Shown: positions 22,076 through 34,498, numbered from the stretch's first letter. The stretch: DNA of 64,000 nt from Datura wrightii (GCA_035772735.1 JASDFA010000007.1:40020501-40084500); one strand, 5' to 3'. Translations and numbers: made by a program. The notes: generated by a model from the sequence alone, not told the origin.

Positions 22076-23821
22076 CAGGGTGACCTTGTCTTTTATGAAA
22101 CCTTATGTGGCTAGTAGTTTCGGAGTCAGTCCTGAAATCTTGTCAAAAACCTTCTCAATCTCTACTCCAGTGGGTGATTCAGTTGTAGCTAGGCAGGTGT
22201 ATAGGATTGCCCAGTCACAGTCGTTCAAAAAGTTATCTCAGCAGATTTAGTAGAGTTAGCCATGACCGATTATGATATTCTCCTCGGCATGGATTAGCTA
22301 TTTGCATGTTATACCTCAGTTAATTGTAGAACCCGGGCAGTAGAATTCAAATTTCGTGGTGAGCCAGTCATAGAGTGGAAGGGTAGTTCAACTGTACTTG
22401 TAGGGCATTTCATTTCCTACCTTAAGGCCAAAAAGATGATCTCCAAATATTGTGTATACCATCTAGTTAGGGTTAAGGATGCTAAGTTTGAGACCCCAAC
22501 TATCTAGTCAGTCCCAGTAGTATGTGAGTATCTAGAAGTCTTCCTAGATGATCTACCGGGAATCCTTCCCTAGCGGGAGATTGATTTTGATATTGACCTT
22601 CTTCCCTGTACACAGCCTATATCTATTCCTCCCTACAGAATGGCTCCAACCGAGCTAAAAGAGTTGAAGGAACAGTTGAAGGATTTTTGGATAAAGGTTT
22701 CATTAGACCGAGCAAGTCCCCATGGGGCGCACCAGTTCTCTTTGTCTGAAAGAAATATCGCTCTCTTCGTATGTGTATTGATTATCAGCAATTAAACAAG
22801 GTCACCATCAAGAACAGGTGTCCTCTACCCAGGATTGATGATTTGTTTGACCAGCTTCAGGGTGCCAAGTGTTTTTCGAAGATACATCTCAGATTCGGGT
22901 ACCATCACCTCAGAGTTCGGGAGAGCGACATCCCGAAGACAGCCTTCAGAACGCAATATGGTCATTATGAGTTTGTAGTTATGTCTTTTGGACTAACGAA
23001 TGCTCCTACCACTTTTATGGACTTGATGAACAGGGTGTTCAAGCCATACTTTGATATGCTCGTAATTGTGTTTACTGATGACATCCTGATATACTTTCAG
23101 AGCGAGGAGGAGCATGCCGCTCATTTGAGGGTGGTGGTACAGACTCTCAAGGATCTCCAGCTATATGCTAAATTCAGCAAGTGCAAGTTTTGGTTGAACT
23201 CAGTGGCGTTTCTGAGCCATGTGGTATCAAGTGAGGGCATTTAAGTGGACTCTCAGAAAATCGAAGCGGTGAAGAATTGGCCTAGACTAGTGAATTCTTT
23301 TGATATCCAGAGCTTTTTAGGCTTAGTTCGCTACTATTATAGATTTGTTGAGGGCTTTTCATCTACTGCAGCGCCATTGACCAAGTTGACCCAAGAGAAA
23401 GTGAAATTCCAATGGTTGGTGGCTTGTGAGAAAGCTTTCAGGAGTTGAAGACTCGACTTACCTCAGCACTGGTGTTAACTCTACTGGAGGGTACTGATGG
23501 GTTTGTAGTGTATTGCGATGCTTCAAGGATTGGCCTTGGTTGTGTTTTAATGCAGCACGGGACGGTTATAGCATATGCTTCTAGACAGCTGAAAGTTCAT
23601 GAGAAGAATTACCCGACCCATGATCTTGAATTGGGGCGGTGGTATTCGCCTTGAAGATATGGAGGTATTATTTGTAAGGGGTCCATGTAGACGTGTTTAT
23701 GGACCATAAGAGTCTACAATATGTGTTTACCCAGAAGGATCTCAATCTTCAGCAAAGGAGGTGGTTGGAGCTACTTAAGGATCATGATATGAGTGTGCTT
23801 AACCATCCGGACAAGGCTAAT
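22076..23821 (+). pseudogene. pol: Element D protease-RT-RNase H, disrupted
   Basis: RT is open at 22771-23244 and readable before and after: [34 protein letters not shown] and the catalytic box as FTDD (usually FIDD). The first catalytic Asp is lost ([11 protein letters not shown] where relatives have SKIDLR). A TAA at 23242-23244, frameshifts near 22685 and 23445, and further breaks in RNase H ([13 protein letters not shown], then a shift near 23630) follow. The RNase H end reads [16 protein letters not shown] and stops matching at about 23821, where unrelated sequence begins. Confidence 0.85.
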
Positions 23822-24066
23822 AAATCTTACTCTATAATCTGGTTTGATCTTGTAGTCCAAATAATCTCGTACCATGACGTATCTAAAATAGTATTAATTA
23901 GTGAAATAAAAAGAGTTTCCTTTGGTCTATGAGTGGGAAGGATGAAAGTGAGTCAGTATGCTAATTCCTCATCAGCAAATCAGCCACCGCGAAGACATTC
24001 ATAAACAGCTCACCGTAGTTTTTAGCAGATAACCCCAATTTATAATATCAAACACGCTTATTAGAC
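23822..24066. other. Foreign segment of about 245 bp inside D pol
   Basis: Homology to chromoviral pol stops after the HPDKAN codons and resumes at MESVSHMDEG. Relatives have only about a dozen residues here (VVADALSR and a few more). The intervening DNA is AT-rich, non-coding and shows no clear terminal inverted repeat, poly-A tail or target duplication. It could be a small insertion or a replacement accompanying deletion. Confidence 0.6.
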
Positions 24067-25653
24067 TCTCCATGGAGAGTGTGTCCCATATGGATGAGGG
24101 AAGAAAGGAGCTGGTGAAGGATGTGCATCAACTCGCAAGGTTGGGAGTTCAGTTGGTTGACTCTACCGATGGCGGTGTTATAGTTCAAAATGGATTAGAA
24201 TCATCCTTGGTGACCGATGTAAAAGATAGACAAGACAAGGATCCCATTTTGTAAAAGTTAAAGGAAGCCTTCCAAAATCAGAAGATAGAGGTCTTCTCCA
24301 AAGGGGGAGATGGTGTGCTTCGATATCAGGGTCGATTGTGTGTTCCGGATGTTGATGATTTGCGAAATCATATGTTGCATGAGGCGCACGGTTCCAAATA
24401 TTCAATTCATCCTAGTGACATCAATATGTATCGTGACCTACAGGAAGTCTATTGGTGGAATGGCATGAAGAAAGGCATAGCAGAATTTGTAGCTAACTGC
24501 CCACACTATCAGCAAGTGAAGGTTGAGCATCAAAGACCCGGAGGTGTGTTCCAAGATATTATCATTCATACTTGGAAGTGGGAAGATATCAATATGGACT
24601 TCATAACAGGGTTGCCTCGCACTCGTCGGCAATATGACTCCATTTGGGTTGTTGTAGACAAGTTAACCAAAGCCGCTCATTTTCTACCGGTCAAAACCAA
24701 AGATTCGGCGGAGGATTATACCAAACTATACATTTGGGAGTTGGTTCGATTGCATGGAGTTCCTTTGTCCATCATATCAGATAGAGGTACCCAATTTACC
24801 TCTCAGTTTTGGAGGTCATTTCAAAAAGGACTTGTTACTCAAGTTAAGCTCAGTACAGCATTTCACTCGCAAATGGATGGTCAAGCGGAGCGTATAATTC
24901 ATACTCTCTTGGACATGTTGAGAGCATGTGTGATTGACTTCAAGAGTAGTTGGGATGATCATTTTCCTCTTATTGAGTTTGCATACAATAACAACTACCA
25001 TTCCAGCATTCAGATGGCTCCATTTGAGACTCTCTATGGGCGGAGATGTGGATCACCTATTGGTTGGTTTTAAGTTGGTGAAGCTGCGATGATAGGACCA
25101 GATTTGGTCCATGAGGCTATGGAGAAGGTTCAACTCATGTGGAATAGGTTGAAAATAGCTCAAAGTCACCAAAAGTCCTATGTCGATGTGAGAAGGAGAG
25201 GACTAGAGTTCGGAGTGGATGATTGGGTGTTTCTTAAGGTGTCTCCCATGAAGGGAGTGATGAGGTTTGGAAAGAAAGGAAAGCTCAGCCCTCGTTATGT
25301 TGGCCCCTACCGGATTGTGAAATGAGTTGGCAAGGTGGCATATGAATTGGAGTTTCCTTCAAAATTAGCTTCTATGCATCTTGTTTTCATGTATCGCTCT
25401 TAAAGAAGTGTTTGGGGGATCCAGCTTTAGTTGCCCCGGTGGACAGTGTCGGTGTGAAAGAAAGCCTTAGTTATGAAGAGGTTTCTGTGGATATACTAGA
25501 TCGTCAGGTTTGAAGGCTAAGGAACAAGGAAGTAGCTTAAGTTAAAGTTTTATGGAGGAATCAGCATGTTGAGGGAGCCATGTGGGAAGCCAAAGCAGAC
25601 ATGATGACTAGATACCCATATTTATTCTCTACTGGCTCATTTCTAGCTTGAGG
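24067..25653 (+). pseudogene. int: Element D integrase-chromodomain, disrupted
   Basis: The integrase is readable almost throughout. The zinc region has HEAHGSKYSIHPSD and CPHYQQ (second Cys changed to Tyr); the DDE core is intact by eye (NMDFITGLP, SDRGTQFTSQFW, DGQAERIIHTLLDM). The next parts are MAPFETLYGRRCGSPIGWF, LSPRYVGPYRIVK, then stops and a small deletion before the tail (EGAMWEAKADMMTRYPYLF). Stops lie at 24252-24254, 25071-25073 and 25323-25325. The longest open piece is 24315-25073. Confidence 0.87.
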
Positions 25654-25861
25654 TATCAGTTTTTTCCCTAACACTCTATTCAGTTTCATGTCTAGTTCAT
25701 GTGCTCCGGTTTCTTTCATGTATATGGGTGTGTATATGATTCCTGAGTTTACTTTAGCCATGTAGTTTGAATCGGAGTTAGTCATTCCGTCAGTTTTTAG
25801 ATTATATGATCAGTAATTGAATATGATGATTGCATTTCTCTGCTTTTCTATATGATTGTCA

Positions 25862-25896
25862 ACATTCGAGAATGAATGTTCCCAAGAAGGAGATAT
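25862..25896 (+). other. Hairpin and polypurine tract of element D
   Basis: ACATTC-GAGAAT-GAATGT (25862-25879) precedes the purine-rich AAGAAGGAGATAT (25884-25896). Same position as in A, B and C; the innermost G-C pair of those elements is lost here. Confidence 0.75.
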
Positions 25897-28133
25897 TGTT
25901 ATACCCTGGAAGCCCAAAGATCAAACCCGGGAGTTGAAATGGAGAAAACTGAAAATCTGGCACCAGGTCACAGAACTAGTCATTCTTTGACTCGTGGGTT
26001 AGACCACGAGTCGTGAGGAGACTTGTGGTGAGGTTCAGGGTGTGAGTTGAAGTGTGGGTTTTGGAAATCCCCAAGGACCTGACCACGAGTCGTGGTCAGT
26101 CACCACGATTCATGGGATGGCTCGTGGTTAGCTAGTTGGTTATAATTTGAAATCTTAGGCAGTGAAGGTGACGAGTGGTGACCATGAGTCTTCGTCACCA
26201 GTAATGACTCGTGAGGTCCCCCATGACAAGCCCCAGATGAACTCTTAGACAGTGCACTCGATGTCTGATGCCACGACTTGTTCCCTTGGATGATGACTCA
26301 TCCAGTCCTTCGTTGGGATTGGCAATCAGTTATTTTTTGCGAATTTAGTAAGGGCTTTTCCGTAATTCGTATGATCCTAAGTCCTAAACTACGTCGTTTT
26401 AAGCTATGGATGATGATTTTTAAGAGGGGTAAGTTCATCTTAGGCCATTCTTACTCATTCATGCAAAGTTAGAAAGTCGCAGAGGTGATCAAGCTCATTC
26501 TCCTTCAAGTTTTCCTTCAATCTTCCATTTGGCAATCAAGAAGTGATAAAATTAGTTCTTTCCCAGGTATGTAGGGTTATGAATGGGTGAATCCATTCAC
26601 ACCCATGCCCAATCTCTCTCTAAATCATGAAAATTCATATGTGACTCTGTGGGGTTTTAACCCAATACATAAAATTCCTAGTTCTCTACATAGGTATGAT
26701 CATAATGTGTTTTTACGATTGAATTATAATTCATGGGCAAGTTTTAAGTTTTTTTCAATTAAAACCATGTTTCAAGTTTTATAAATAAAATGCCCAATTA
26801 AGAGAAGCTCATGAAAGTTGAGATTATGATAAATGTTCTAGTATGATGAGGTCTTTATGATGAAAAGCATGTTTTTAAGTTACTCATGTATATGATCATG
26901 TTTTCAAGTGAATTATATATTTTAAATCATGTTAAAGTATTGGGAAATTCCCATATGTTCAAGTATGATTATGATTTTACGAATTTAATTTACCACATTA
27001 ATTTTGAGTGTAAACTCCCATGTATGTTCAGCTTGTGGCATGTTTTATCCAAAGCTCCTCGTGTATGATTCAAATTTATGTATTCATGATCATTCAATTT
27101 CGTCAATAGACGATGGTCAGCTTCGTTGAAAAATGATGGAGAGAATATGCATATTTTTGGGAGTAGTGTCTAGCACCGAGTAGGCTATGCGTCAGTCAAC
27201 CCTATGCCTCAGAACTACGCGCCAACGTAGGTATGATCAAATGATATTGGGACTTCCTATGTGAGCTATCACCTGCCCCACTTAAGCAACGAGCTTGATA
27301 TCGATATCATGGTATCGTCCTTAGCCCTAGAAAGGTTTTGGATTGCTCTACTCACTTGAGTGTGACAGTTGGGACCACATAATCTCTATCGTGGTATATC
27401 AATTTTAAGACGAGTCTCCCATTTTCCCTCATGATTTCAGTTATGCATGTTTATTACTCGTGATATATATACATATTTTCTAAAAGAGGTTTGACCCAAT
27501 GTTTAGTTTTACTTATGATTATCAAGTTTAAGCTTTGGGTCATTCGATTCAGTTATAATGGTATGTTATGTTAAGATTATGATTTCAGAAAATAGCATGC
27601 AAGTTCTACTCTCAGATTCTTATCTTGATCATGTTTTACATTATGCATATTTTGAATGATTTTACTTGTTGAATTGGTTTTACTTACCTTGCATACTTGG
27701 TACATTCCACATACTGACCGTATACTCTATGCTGTATCATTTCATGATACAGGCTCCGGTACTCAGTCTCAGCCTCATCCGTAGCCAGCCTTTTAGAGTT
27801 AGTATCTCACATCTATTAGTGAGTCCTCATCCCCCAAGGACCATGCTTTATCAATTTTCTTTATGTATCTAATATCAGACTTAGAGAGTTAGTTGGGGTT
27901 TTGTCCCATCAACTCATCAGTATTAGAGGCTTTTCAGATATAGGATGTAATCAGCTTCAGATTCTTGTGTATTTCTGATGTTATGCTTATTTCAGACTTC
28001 GGCTAAGTTTATTGTGTTGATCTTCCGCTTTTATTATTGAGTTAGATATTCTGTTCATGTCATAGGTTAACTTGTAGTTCCTCGGGTTTCCTTGTCCCGT
28101 ATCTCGGTCCAGGCCTATGTTCGGGTCGTGACA
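25897..28133 (+). repeat. 3' LTR of element D
   Basis: About 2.24 kb with intact TG and CA ends. Exact ACGAGTCGT copies lie at 26006-26014 and 26095-26103 among variants, in the same 5' region as in the other D LTR. Confidence 0.9.
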
Positions 28134-29040
28134 ACAGGTGAACTAACGGCCCGTCAGACCAAACGATGACTTGTACCTTGAGTCATTACCACTGGACCCT
28201 TCCTTATCTGCTCCTCACCATGACTTATACAACAAGTCGTTGGTTGACACCACAACTCGTTACCTGAGTCATTCGTGGTAGTTTTGTTGGCTCCCTACTG
28301 AATTTCATTCCAACTCTGGGGTGTAATCTTGGGGACTTCTAGAGTGTTGCAGGAATCAAGAACTATCGATACCCAAACAACTTACCCTAACTTTCATAGT
28401 TCTAGGGTTCTTAACTAGAATTTCTCCATTAAAGATCACCCATTGATTCTATGGTGTTAAAGGATCAAAGGATGAAAAGATTAATCAATAAATCTTACCT
28501 GCGAAGAAGAAACTTTTCCCTTTAAAAATTCATCCCTACACTCTCAGACTTCATGCCTTTGAATAATAAGATGAAAACCCTAAAAATCTTACTTAAACAG
28601 GCATTCTATCTTGCGCCGTCTGCTTCAGCGGCCACTTTCTTGCTGCAGCGGATCCGCTATAGCGATCCAGGATCTCGCTGCGGTGGACCCATTTATATTT
28701 CCCAATTGCTACTCAGGCACTGCGACCACTACGATGGTCTTGCTACAGCAGAAATCCCACCACAGCAGCGTGTCCTGCTAACCAGTAGCTCGATAATTCA
28801 AATACTTTTCCATTCCCAAAACACAAGTCCTATAAGTTCACTCATAGTCTTAAAATTTCCTACGGAGGTCTAGCTCACTAATTCACTCCCTAACGAAACA
28901 CAACACATAAAGATCTTAGTCAACACTACTCACATTTTAGTTTTTTCAATTCATCTCATTTGGAATTTTTACTAACTCCCTTCTACTATGGGGATTCTAG
29001 AGGTTCTAAGACCCTAACCATCTCATAACGACCGGAGGGG
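28134..29040 (-). repeat. LTR-like debris with two short-motif arrays
   Basis: No gene. 28140-28275 holds diverged ACGASTCGT variants. 28605-28790 holds a GC-rich array around GCTGCAGCGG and GCTATAGCGATCC. Between the halves of that array a minus-strand TATA-like ATATAAAT lies near 28690. The layout resembles a minus-strand LTR 5' region, but I found no terminal repeat partner. Confidence 0.4.
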
Positions 29041-29736
29041 TCATTATAAAAATAAGTTATTGTTTAGACTTAGTTGAACTCTAGATTATATTTTGAGTAA
29101 ATTAACTCAACTTTGATTAAGGTCATCCTAAGTGTTAAATCCCTATGCCTTTACTTAAATTTCTTATTCTATCTGATTGAATGAGTGATCTTAATTCATA
29201 TGTTATTTTAGTAAGATGGTATGTATATTTTGTCACTGTCCTTCTTGAATCTATCCCCTCAAGTTTAAATTGTGCAAAATTTATATCTGATATATAATAT
29301 TCCAAGACCTCTATAATGCACATTTAATAAGATTAAATCTTGCATTTGCTTTCCTCATTTCTTGTTCATTGCAACGAGAGTATGAATTTAATCTGTCTGT
29401 GTTGCTTTCTATTTTCGTCCTTAGTTAATAAATATAGATAACTGTTTAATAGTTTCTCTTGCTGACTTTGCCATTATTATTCATTATGATTTTGGACTTA
29501 TCTCTACTAGGTGTAAATCTAGGTTACGATATCTTTTATTTTTTAAAGTTTTTCAAGTGCATATTGGTATTCTTGTTAGAATAATTTCCTGAAAACAAGT
29601 ATTTTAGTTCATAAGCTTTCTATAATTTTTATTTATAGCTTAAGCATGACTATTTTCAAGTTTGTTTTCGGTCTCAAATAATTTAATGTAAATCGATTTG
29701 TTCTTATTCTTCTAATTTGTATAATTTATAGTCTCC
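29041..29736. other. AT-rich intergenic sequence, nothing recognised
   Basis: About 0.7 kb without a plausible gene, RNA gene or repeat that I can name. It ends at the 3' LTR of element E; the last 5 bp (TCTCC) would be that element's target duplication. Confidence 0.5.
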
Positions 29737-31158
29737 TGATCACGTCCAAATTACACCTTGCAATTGAAGTATAAAGCGGTCGCTGTCAAATATAGTAACC
29801 AACAAAGGTTGGGGTCGATCCCACAATGAATATGGATAAACAATATGTTAACGATGTAAATAAGCTAATTTGTAATTAATATTTCGGAAAGGGGTTTGCA
29901 AATAAAAATAAAAAGAAAATAATGCTAACACTTGTTGGGTTGTTTATCAAATTACTAAGACTAATCTAGGATTGTGTTCCCCATGACTTCATAACTTAGT
30001 AGACTTTTACTAGTGATCTATCTTGGTGAATTTTGTGTAAGACTTATATTTAGTACACCTAATGCTTCTCGACTTAGAGACTACACTTATCTCCTCTCGA
30101 TCTCAAAGTGCATGTGTTAAGTGTGTCAATAGAAAATAGATGCTTTCCACCCATCTCCTCTCGGTCTCAAAAGTGTGTATATTATGTTTTGCAATAAATC
30201 TTAAATTTAACTATCCTCGGTTAGAGCTCAAGTTAATTAGATGAGAATTATTAATCTCAAATTGTCATTGTTACTCTCTTTTCTTAACTTCAACCTCCTT
30301 GTTCGGACAAATTGAAGATACGGGCTTGTTTGAACGTTTGCAACCGCTCTAACTTTAATTACAATGAAGAGAATAACAATCCACTTAATTCACCATTCAA
30401 GAGTCACTATTTTATTATGCCTACATTTATTAATTCATTATGGTTCCCACAACCCTAACCTAAGAGATTTACCTGCTCATATTTATAAGAAAACAAATAG
30501 AAGATGTGGAAGAAATCATAGTTAAATACTTACTTTAATATAAACTTTGTTCAACAAAATCTCCAAGCTAAAAGGTTCTACAAGAACTTGATGAATTTGC
30601 AATAAGAACTCAACTAAACTATTACACAAAAGTATGAATTGTGCAACAAATGAGTTGTAAACTCTATATGATATTTTCTAGCACTAAAATTCCACACTTG
30701 AACATGAAATAAAGAGTATTTATAATAGTAGATGAAGCCTTCATTGTTCCTTCTTGAATTTGAATTAGGTTTGGGTTTTGCAGCTTCAGTTCCTAGTCGA
30801 ATTGGGATTTGCAAATTCTGGTCGGCTGGACTATGTTGCGCGCCACGTCTCTCTTTGTGCAGCATCACTGGCGCGCCGCACCTCTCCTTTCCTCATCTAC
30901 ACAGGCCATGGCACAAGCGTGCCTGTACGATGCCAACTTCTATATATATCTGTCAATCCCGTTTTGCCATTCTTGTACTTTTAAGCTACATTTAAGCCCG
31001 CATTGTCACTTTTATACCTGAAAGCATCTCATCATGTGCGTTAGCTCTTTTTCAAAAATATATCATAAAACACATGCAAACACACACAATTTTTTCTCAA
31101 AATATAGTAAAGTATGGACAAAATATGGCTAAAAAACACGTAAATTCACCATTCATCA
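29737..31158 (-). repeat. 3' LTR of element E
   Basis: A 1422-bp LTR whose minus-strand start TGATGAATGG touches the polypurine tract. Its minus-strand TATAAATA reads as tatttata at 30717-30724. The 5' (U3) part, 30830-30945, is GC-rich with GCGCGCC palindromes. About 1.1 kb aligns with 36188-37287. Confidence 0.87.
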
Positions 31159-31194
31159 CCATCCCACACTTAAATTAATGTTCATCCTCGAACA
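31159..31194 (-). other. Polypurine tract and upstream hairpin of element E
   Basis: On the minus strand AAGTGTGGGATGG (31171-31159) abuts the 3' LTR. It is preceded by TGTTC-GAGGAT-GAACA (31194-31179), a 5-bp stem with a GAGGAT loop, placed as in the chromoviruses. Confidence 0.7.
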
Positions 31195-31510
31195 ATCTAC
31201 TATTTCTCTTCTCAAATTTAACCACAAAATTCACCCTACGAATAGGTCTACTTACACTTAGGATTAATTCCTACAAATAGGCCTACTTACACTTAGGATC
31301 ATTAAACAAATCAGTAAAGCTCCAACAATTCACTCGCATGCATATAGGATCAACATTAAAATGTCAAAGTTCAAAATCACCTAGCTTCTAGAACTAACTC
31401 AACAAACATACTTTTGGGCCAACATGAAGCATATGTAATTTAGCAATCAAGATGTATCAATGTCTTACCATTGTGCCCCTCACTCTTGGAGAGATTCCTT
31501 TTTACACACA

Positions 31511-31567
<57 letters not shown>

Positions 31568-33086
31568 TATAAACATGGGCATACATAAACAATTTTTGCT
31601 CACTCTCCTAAAGAACTCCGCATTCATGCAAAAGACGACTCATAGGCTTGTTCTTCGTCTAAATACTCCACTAATATAGAACTTTGAATCAAATATCAAT
31701 TAGGAATTAACTTGTTTGTAATGTAGGCTAAGGGATGGGTAGGAACTATTTGGCCAAGATAGTGACTAATCTCCCTAAGCACTTTAATACTTCACAACAC
31801 TTTAAATTTCTTAGCACTTTCCTCAATCTCCTATTTTTCTCCATACACCTCCTTTTACTTTTCAATTTTTCAACTTAGGTGACTAGTGAGGACTATTTTC
31901 AATATTGAGATCATTTACACATTTTTTTTCATCATCAATTTTTTCCAAAGCTCTTTCTTCTTTTTGTTTTCCCACTAATATCACTCTCCTAGTTTAGCAA
32001 ATTTCACCCTTTTCTTTTCTTCTAATTTCTACGTTTTTTAGCTTTTCCCTTCACTTCTCCACTTATGCTCCTTTTATGCAAAAATAAAAATTCAATTAAA
32101 GTGCTCTAGGAGTCATTTGGAACAAATAAGAGTCAATAGAACAAAAAGGACTAAGCTTGTAATATGGCTATCAAAAGAATAGGCTAGGCTCAAAATGGCT
32201 AACTAGGATAATTATATTCAAGGTAGGTAAAAATAGGTGAAAGGCTACCAAATAAATGCCTCACTTTCTAGATTCATCATTCTCATTTTATTTTGCACAC
32301 ACTCCAGGCAAGTTCTAGACATCAATTTGCAAACATGGAGTATATCAAAAATACCTCACTCACAGAATAGCATAAATGGTTCAACAATGAAAATAAAGAT
32401 TACATAAACACATAGATCCATATTGCATGAATAACATAATTAAGACTACTTTTTCAAGTACAAGAGTACAAGTTCCAAAACTAAGTCTTTCTATCTTTTT
32501 CATGCATTTTTGGGTGAATTTTTCAAAATCTCAATGATACCTAAGTAAAGCACCTACCATTCATAAGGTTTCAAGTTCTTGTATTTCCTAATTTTCCCTT
32601 AAGACGATCGTAATCCATTCATCTTTAGGAAAAATCATGACTCAATGACTAACTAAAAAAGTCTAGACCCACTAATCAATTTTAAAGGACTAATCACCGG
32701 AAAAGTATCGAAAACAAAAACCGATGAAACTTAAAAAAAAATAAAACTAAAAAAAACTACTACAAACAACCCAAGTATGCAAGATAAGTCATCAAACCCA
32801 AAAAATAACTAGTCTCACCATGTACAGATTTAGAAATTAAAGTATGCATGGCAATGAAGTTTACTTCGCCCAATTAGTAGCACTGTTCACAGTCTAAAAC
32901 AATAAAGCATAAAGTAAAAGAGTGAAAGAAGAACTCTCTGGGCCTCTAATCCTCGTCGTCTGTGGGGGCAAGAGCATCTTCCCAATCTCTAAATCCTCCT
33001 CCTCAGCATCACTAGACTCTATGTCAGAGTCTACTCTCTCCATCTCATCCTCTGTGGCCACGTCATCATCAAGGGGCTCCTCAAAT
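31195..33086 (-). other. 3' non-coding region of element E with simple repeats
   Basis: No gene. It includes a duplicated stretch of about 25 bp at 31239-31301 (CTACTTACACTTAGGAT twice), an (AT)26 run at 31513-31564, and a long AT-rich part up to the end of the 3' ORF. Consistent with the long spacer between the last ORF and 3' LTR of Athila-like elements. Confidence 0.6.
31513..31564. repeat. (AT)n microsatellite
   Basis: 52 bp of uninterrupted AT dinucleotides. A predicted short frame across it is spurious. Confidence 0.95.
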
Positions 33087-34131
33087 TCAGGCCCAACTCT
33101 GCAAAGGGATCACTTCCATGTTGAGCTGTTGTAGCTGCTCCTCAGTCATTCTATTCATTCTTAGCTGTAGAATTTGCATGTTATACAAGTGACTCAACAT
33201 ATTATCAATTCGAGCATTGGGCTCATTGATAGAAAGGACTGGACCATATACACCCTCAGGTTCCTTAGTCTTGGTCACATCAATTCCACTAGGATCATAC
33301 ACAGGTCTATAATCCACCTCTTCCTCCTCAATTTGATGTCCACGCAGAATTCGGGTTAAGAGACCCCCAAACCCAAAGCTTTGCCCCTTGTTCACCCTTA
33401 CTCTCCTCAACACGTTCTTAATGATTACCCCAATATTGATTGGCACCCCAGTCATCAACGTATAGAAAATATGAACTTTCTCCCTAGTAACATGGGTCAC
33501 ATGTTTGCCAAGCACTAAACAAGCACAAATAATTTCCAAACACATGTCTCTCTACTTATGTGGGCATACGGGAATGAAACATGATATCCATATTGTTGGT
33601 GGCGGGTCCACTTTACAACTGAATTAGGGCTACTAAGAGTATGCCTAATGTCTCTATAGGGGGTTTCTTTATAATGTTCACAAGAGGTTGTGGGTCAACA
33701 TTTGGTGTACCAAGTAATTTGTTCAAAATAATAGGTGAAAAATTGATAATTTGCCCTCTAATTATGACTTGGTTTGACCTCTCTTTTGGTTTCCCAATTA
33801 GCAAGAAATTCCCTCATCATATTTAAATTACAATTACCCGGAGCATTAAATACAAAATTAAGACCAAGAGTGTATAATCTATCTACCATGTGAGGAAATA
33901 TATATGCCAAACTTTTTCTATCAACAAACATGTCATGTGAGTATTTTGACTCTTTATGCCCTTTGAACATTTCTTACCTTCTTGCTCCGTGATCCAACGA
34001 AGCCCATAATGCCTCAATGGTTGTTGTGGATGACTCACATCATCATGGTCCTCCTCACTTGCTCTTTTAGACCTCTTTGAACCATGACTTATAGAAGCCA
34101 CTCCCTTCCCCTTGCTTGATTTTGGTGCCAT
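33087..34131 (-). pseudogene. Element E 3' ORF, plant-transposon-protein (Transposase_32-like), broken
   Basis: Starts at ATG 34131 (MAPKSSKGKGVAS, a basic Lys/Ser-rich N-terminus like that of the F ORF). The middle reads LRHYGLRWITEQEGKK and CNLNMMREFLANWE, the signature of the putative plant transposon protein family carried 3' of pol in Athila-like elements. The end reads HVTHVTREKVHIFYTLMTGVPINIGVIIKN and a Gln/Leu-rich stretch. At least three frame changes or stops separate the pieces (33883-34131, 33758-33970, 33613-33804, 33087-33545). Function unknown; often compared with env-like or capsid-associated genes without proof. Confidence 0.72.
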
Positions 34132-34330
34132 GTATGGAGATTTCACAAGAAAAATACTGTATTTTGTGATTTTGGTGAAAAAGTTTGGAAAGGCTTTGAG
34201 AAAAGATGAAGTTTTTGGAGAGAAATCTTGATAAATATGGGGTGTGCGGCACCTCTTAGAAGAATGAGATGAAAAATTAGGTTTTTATCTTTTAAAACAC
34301 TCCCTGGGTCGGGTTTTACCTATGACGCGC
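34132..34330 (-). promoter_or_regulatory. Leader-like region upstream of the E 3' ORF
   Basis: On the minus strand, AACCCGACCCA (near 34318-34308) is followed by AT-rich sequence, then a CT- and A-rich leader up to the ATG. Element F has the same AACCCGACCCA before its own CT-rich leader (near 42026). This suggests a dedicated internal promoter, by inference. Confidence 0.35.
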
Positions 34331-34384
34331 ATAATTTTTATTCCTGGACTGCCCTCCACAACGTGGCACTCCCTGTGCCTTATT

Positions 34385-34498
34385 CACAGCGCATCGCGCA
34401 AGGCCTTACGGCACCATGCCTGCACGTTGCGCCAGGCCTTGCGCTGCTTGGCCTGTGCGTCGCACCAGGCCTTGCGTTGCTTGGCCTGTGCACCCCAT
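34385..34498 (-). repeat. GC-rich tandem array upstream of the E 3' ORF
   Basis: Imperfect units of about 35-40 bp built around CCAGGCCTTGCG and GCTTGGCCTGTGC occur two to three times. The GC content is far above the flanks. It sits where F has its ACGASTCGT arrays. Confidence 0.7.

Larger units (their letters stand above)
18345..28133 (+). mobile_element. Element D: complete but decayed chromovirus, second family
   Basis: LTRs at 18345-20580 and 25897-28133 flank a Met-tRNA primer site, gag, RT, RNase H, integrase and a polypurine tract. Target duplication is ATAGG (18340-18344) against ACAGG (28134-28138), one transition apart. The 5' LTR starts TT instead of TG and ends AAA instead of ACA, as expected for old point mutations. 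Coding parts carry many stops and frameshifts plus a foreign stretch near 23822-24066. Integrase and tail motifs place it with Tekay/Del elements, in a family distinct from A, B and C. Confidence 0.9.

Noticed and set aside
30717..30724. TATA-like motif as a host gene promoter
   Set aside because: Occurs at the U3/R position of the minus-strand E LTR and has no host gene downstream.
31452..31679. 75-codon frame with an Ile-Tyr repeat
   Set aside because: Translation of the (AT)n run; not a gene.
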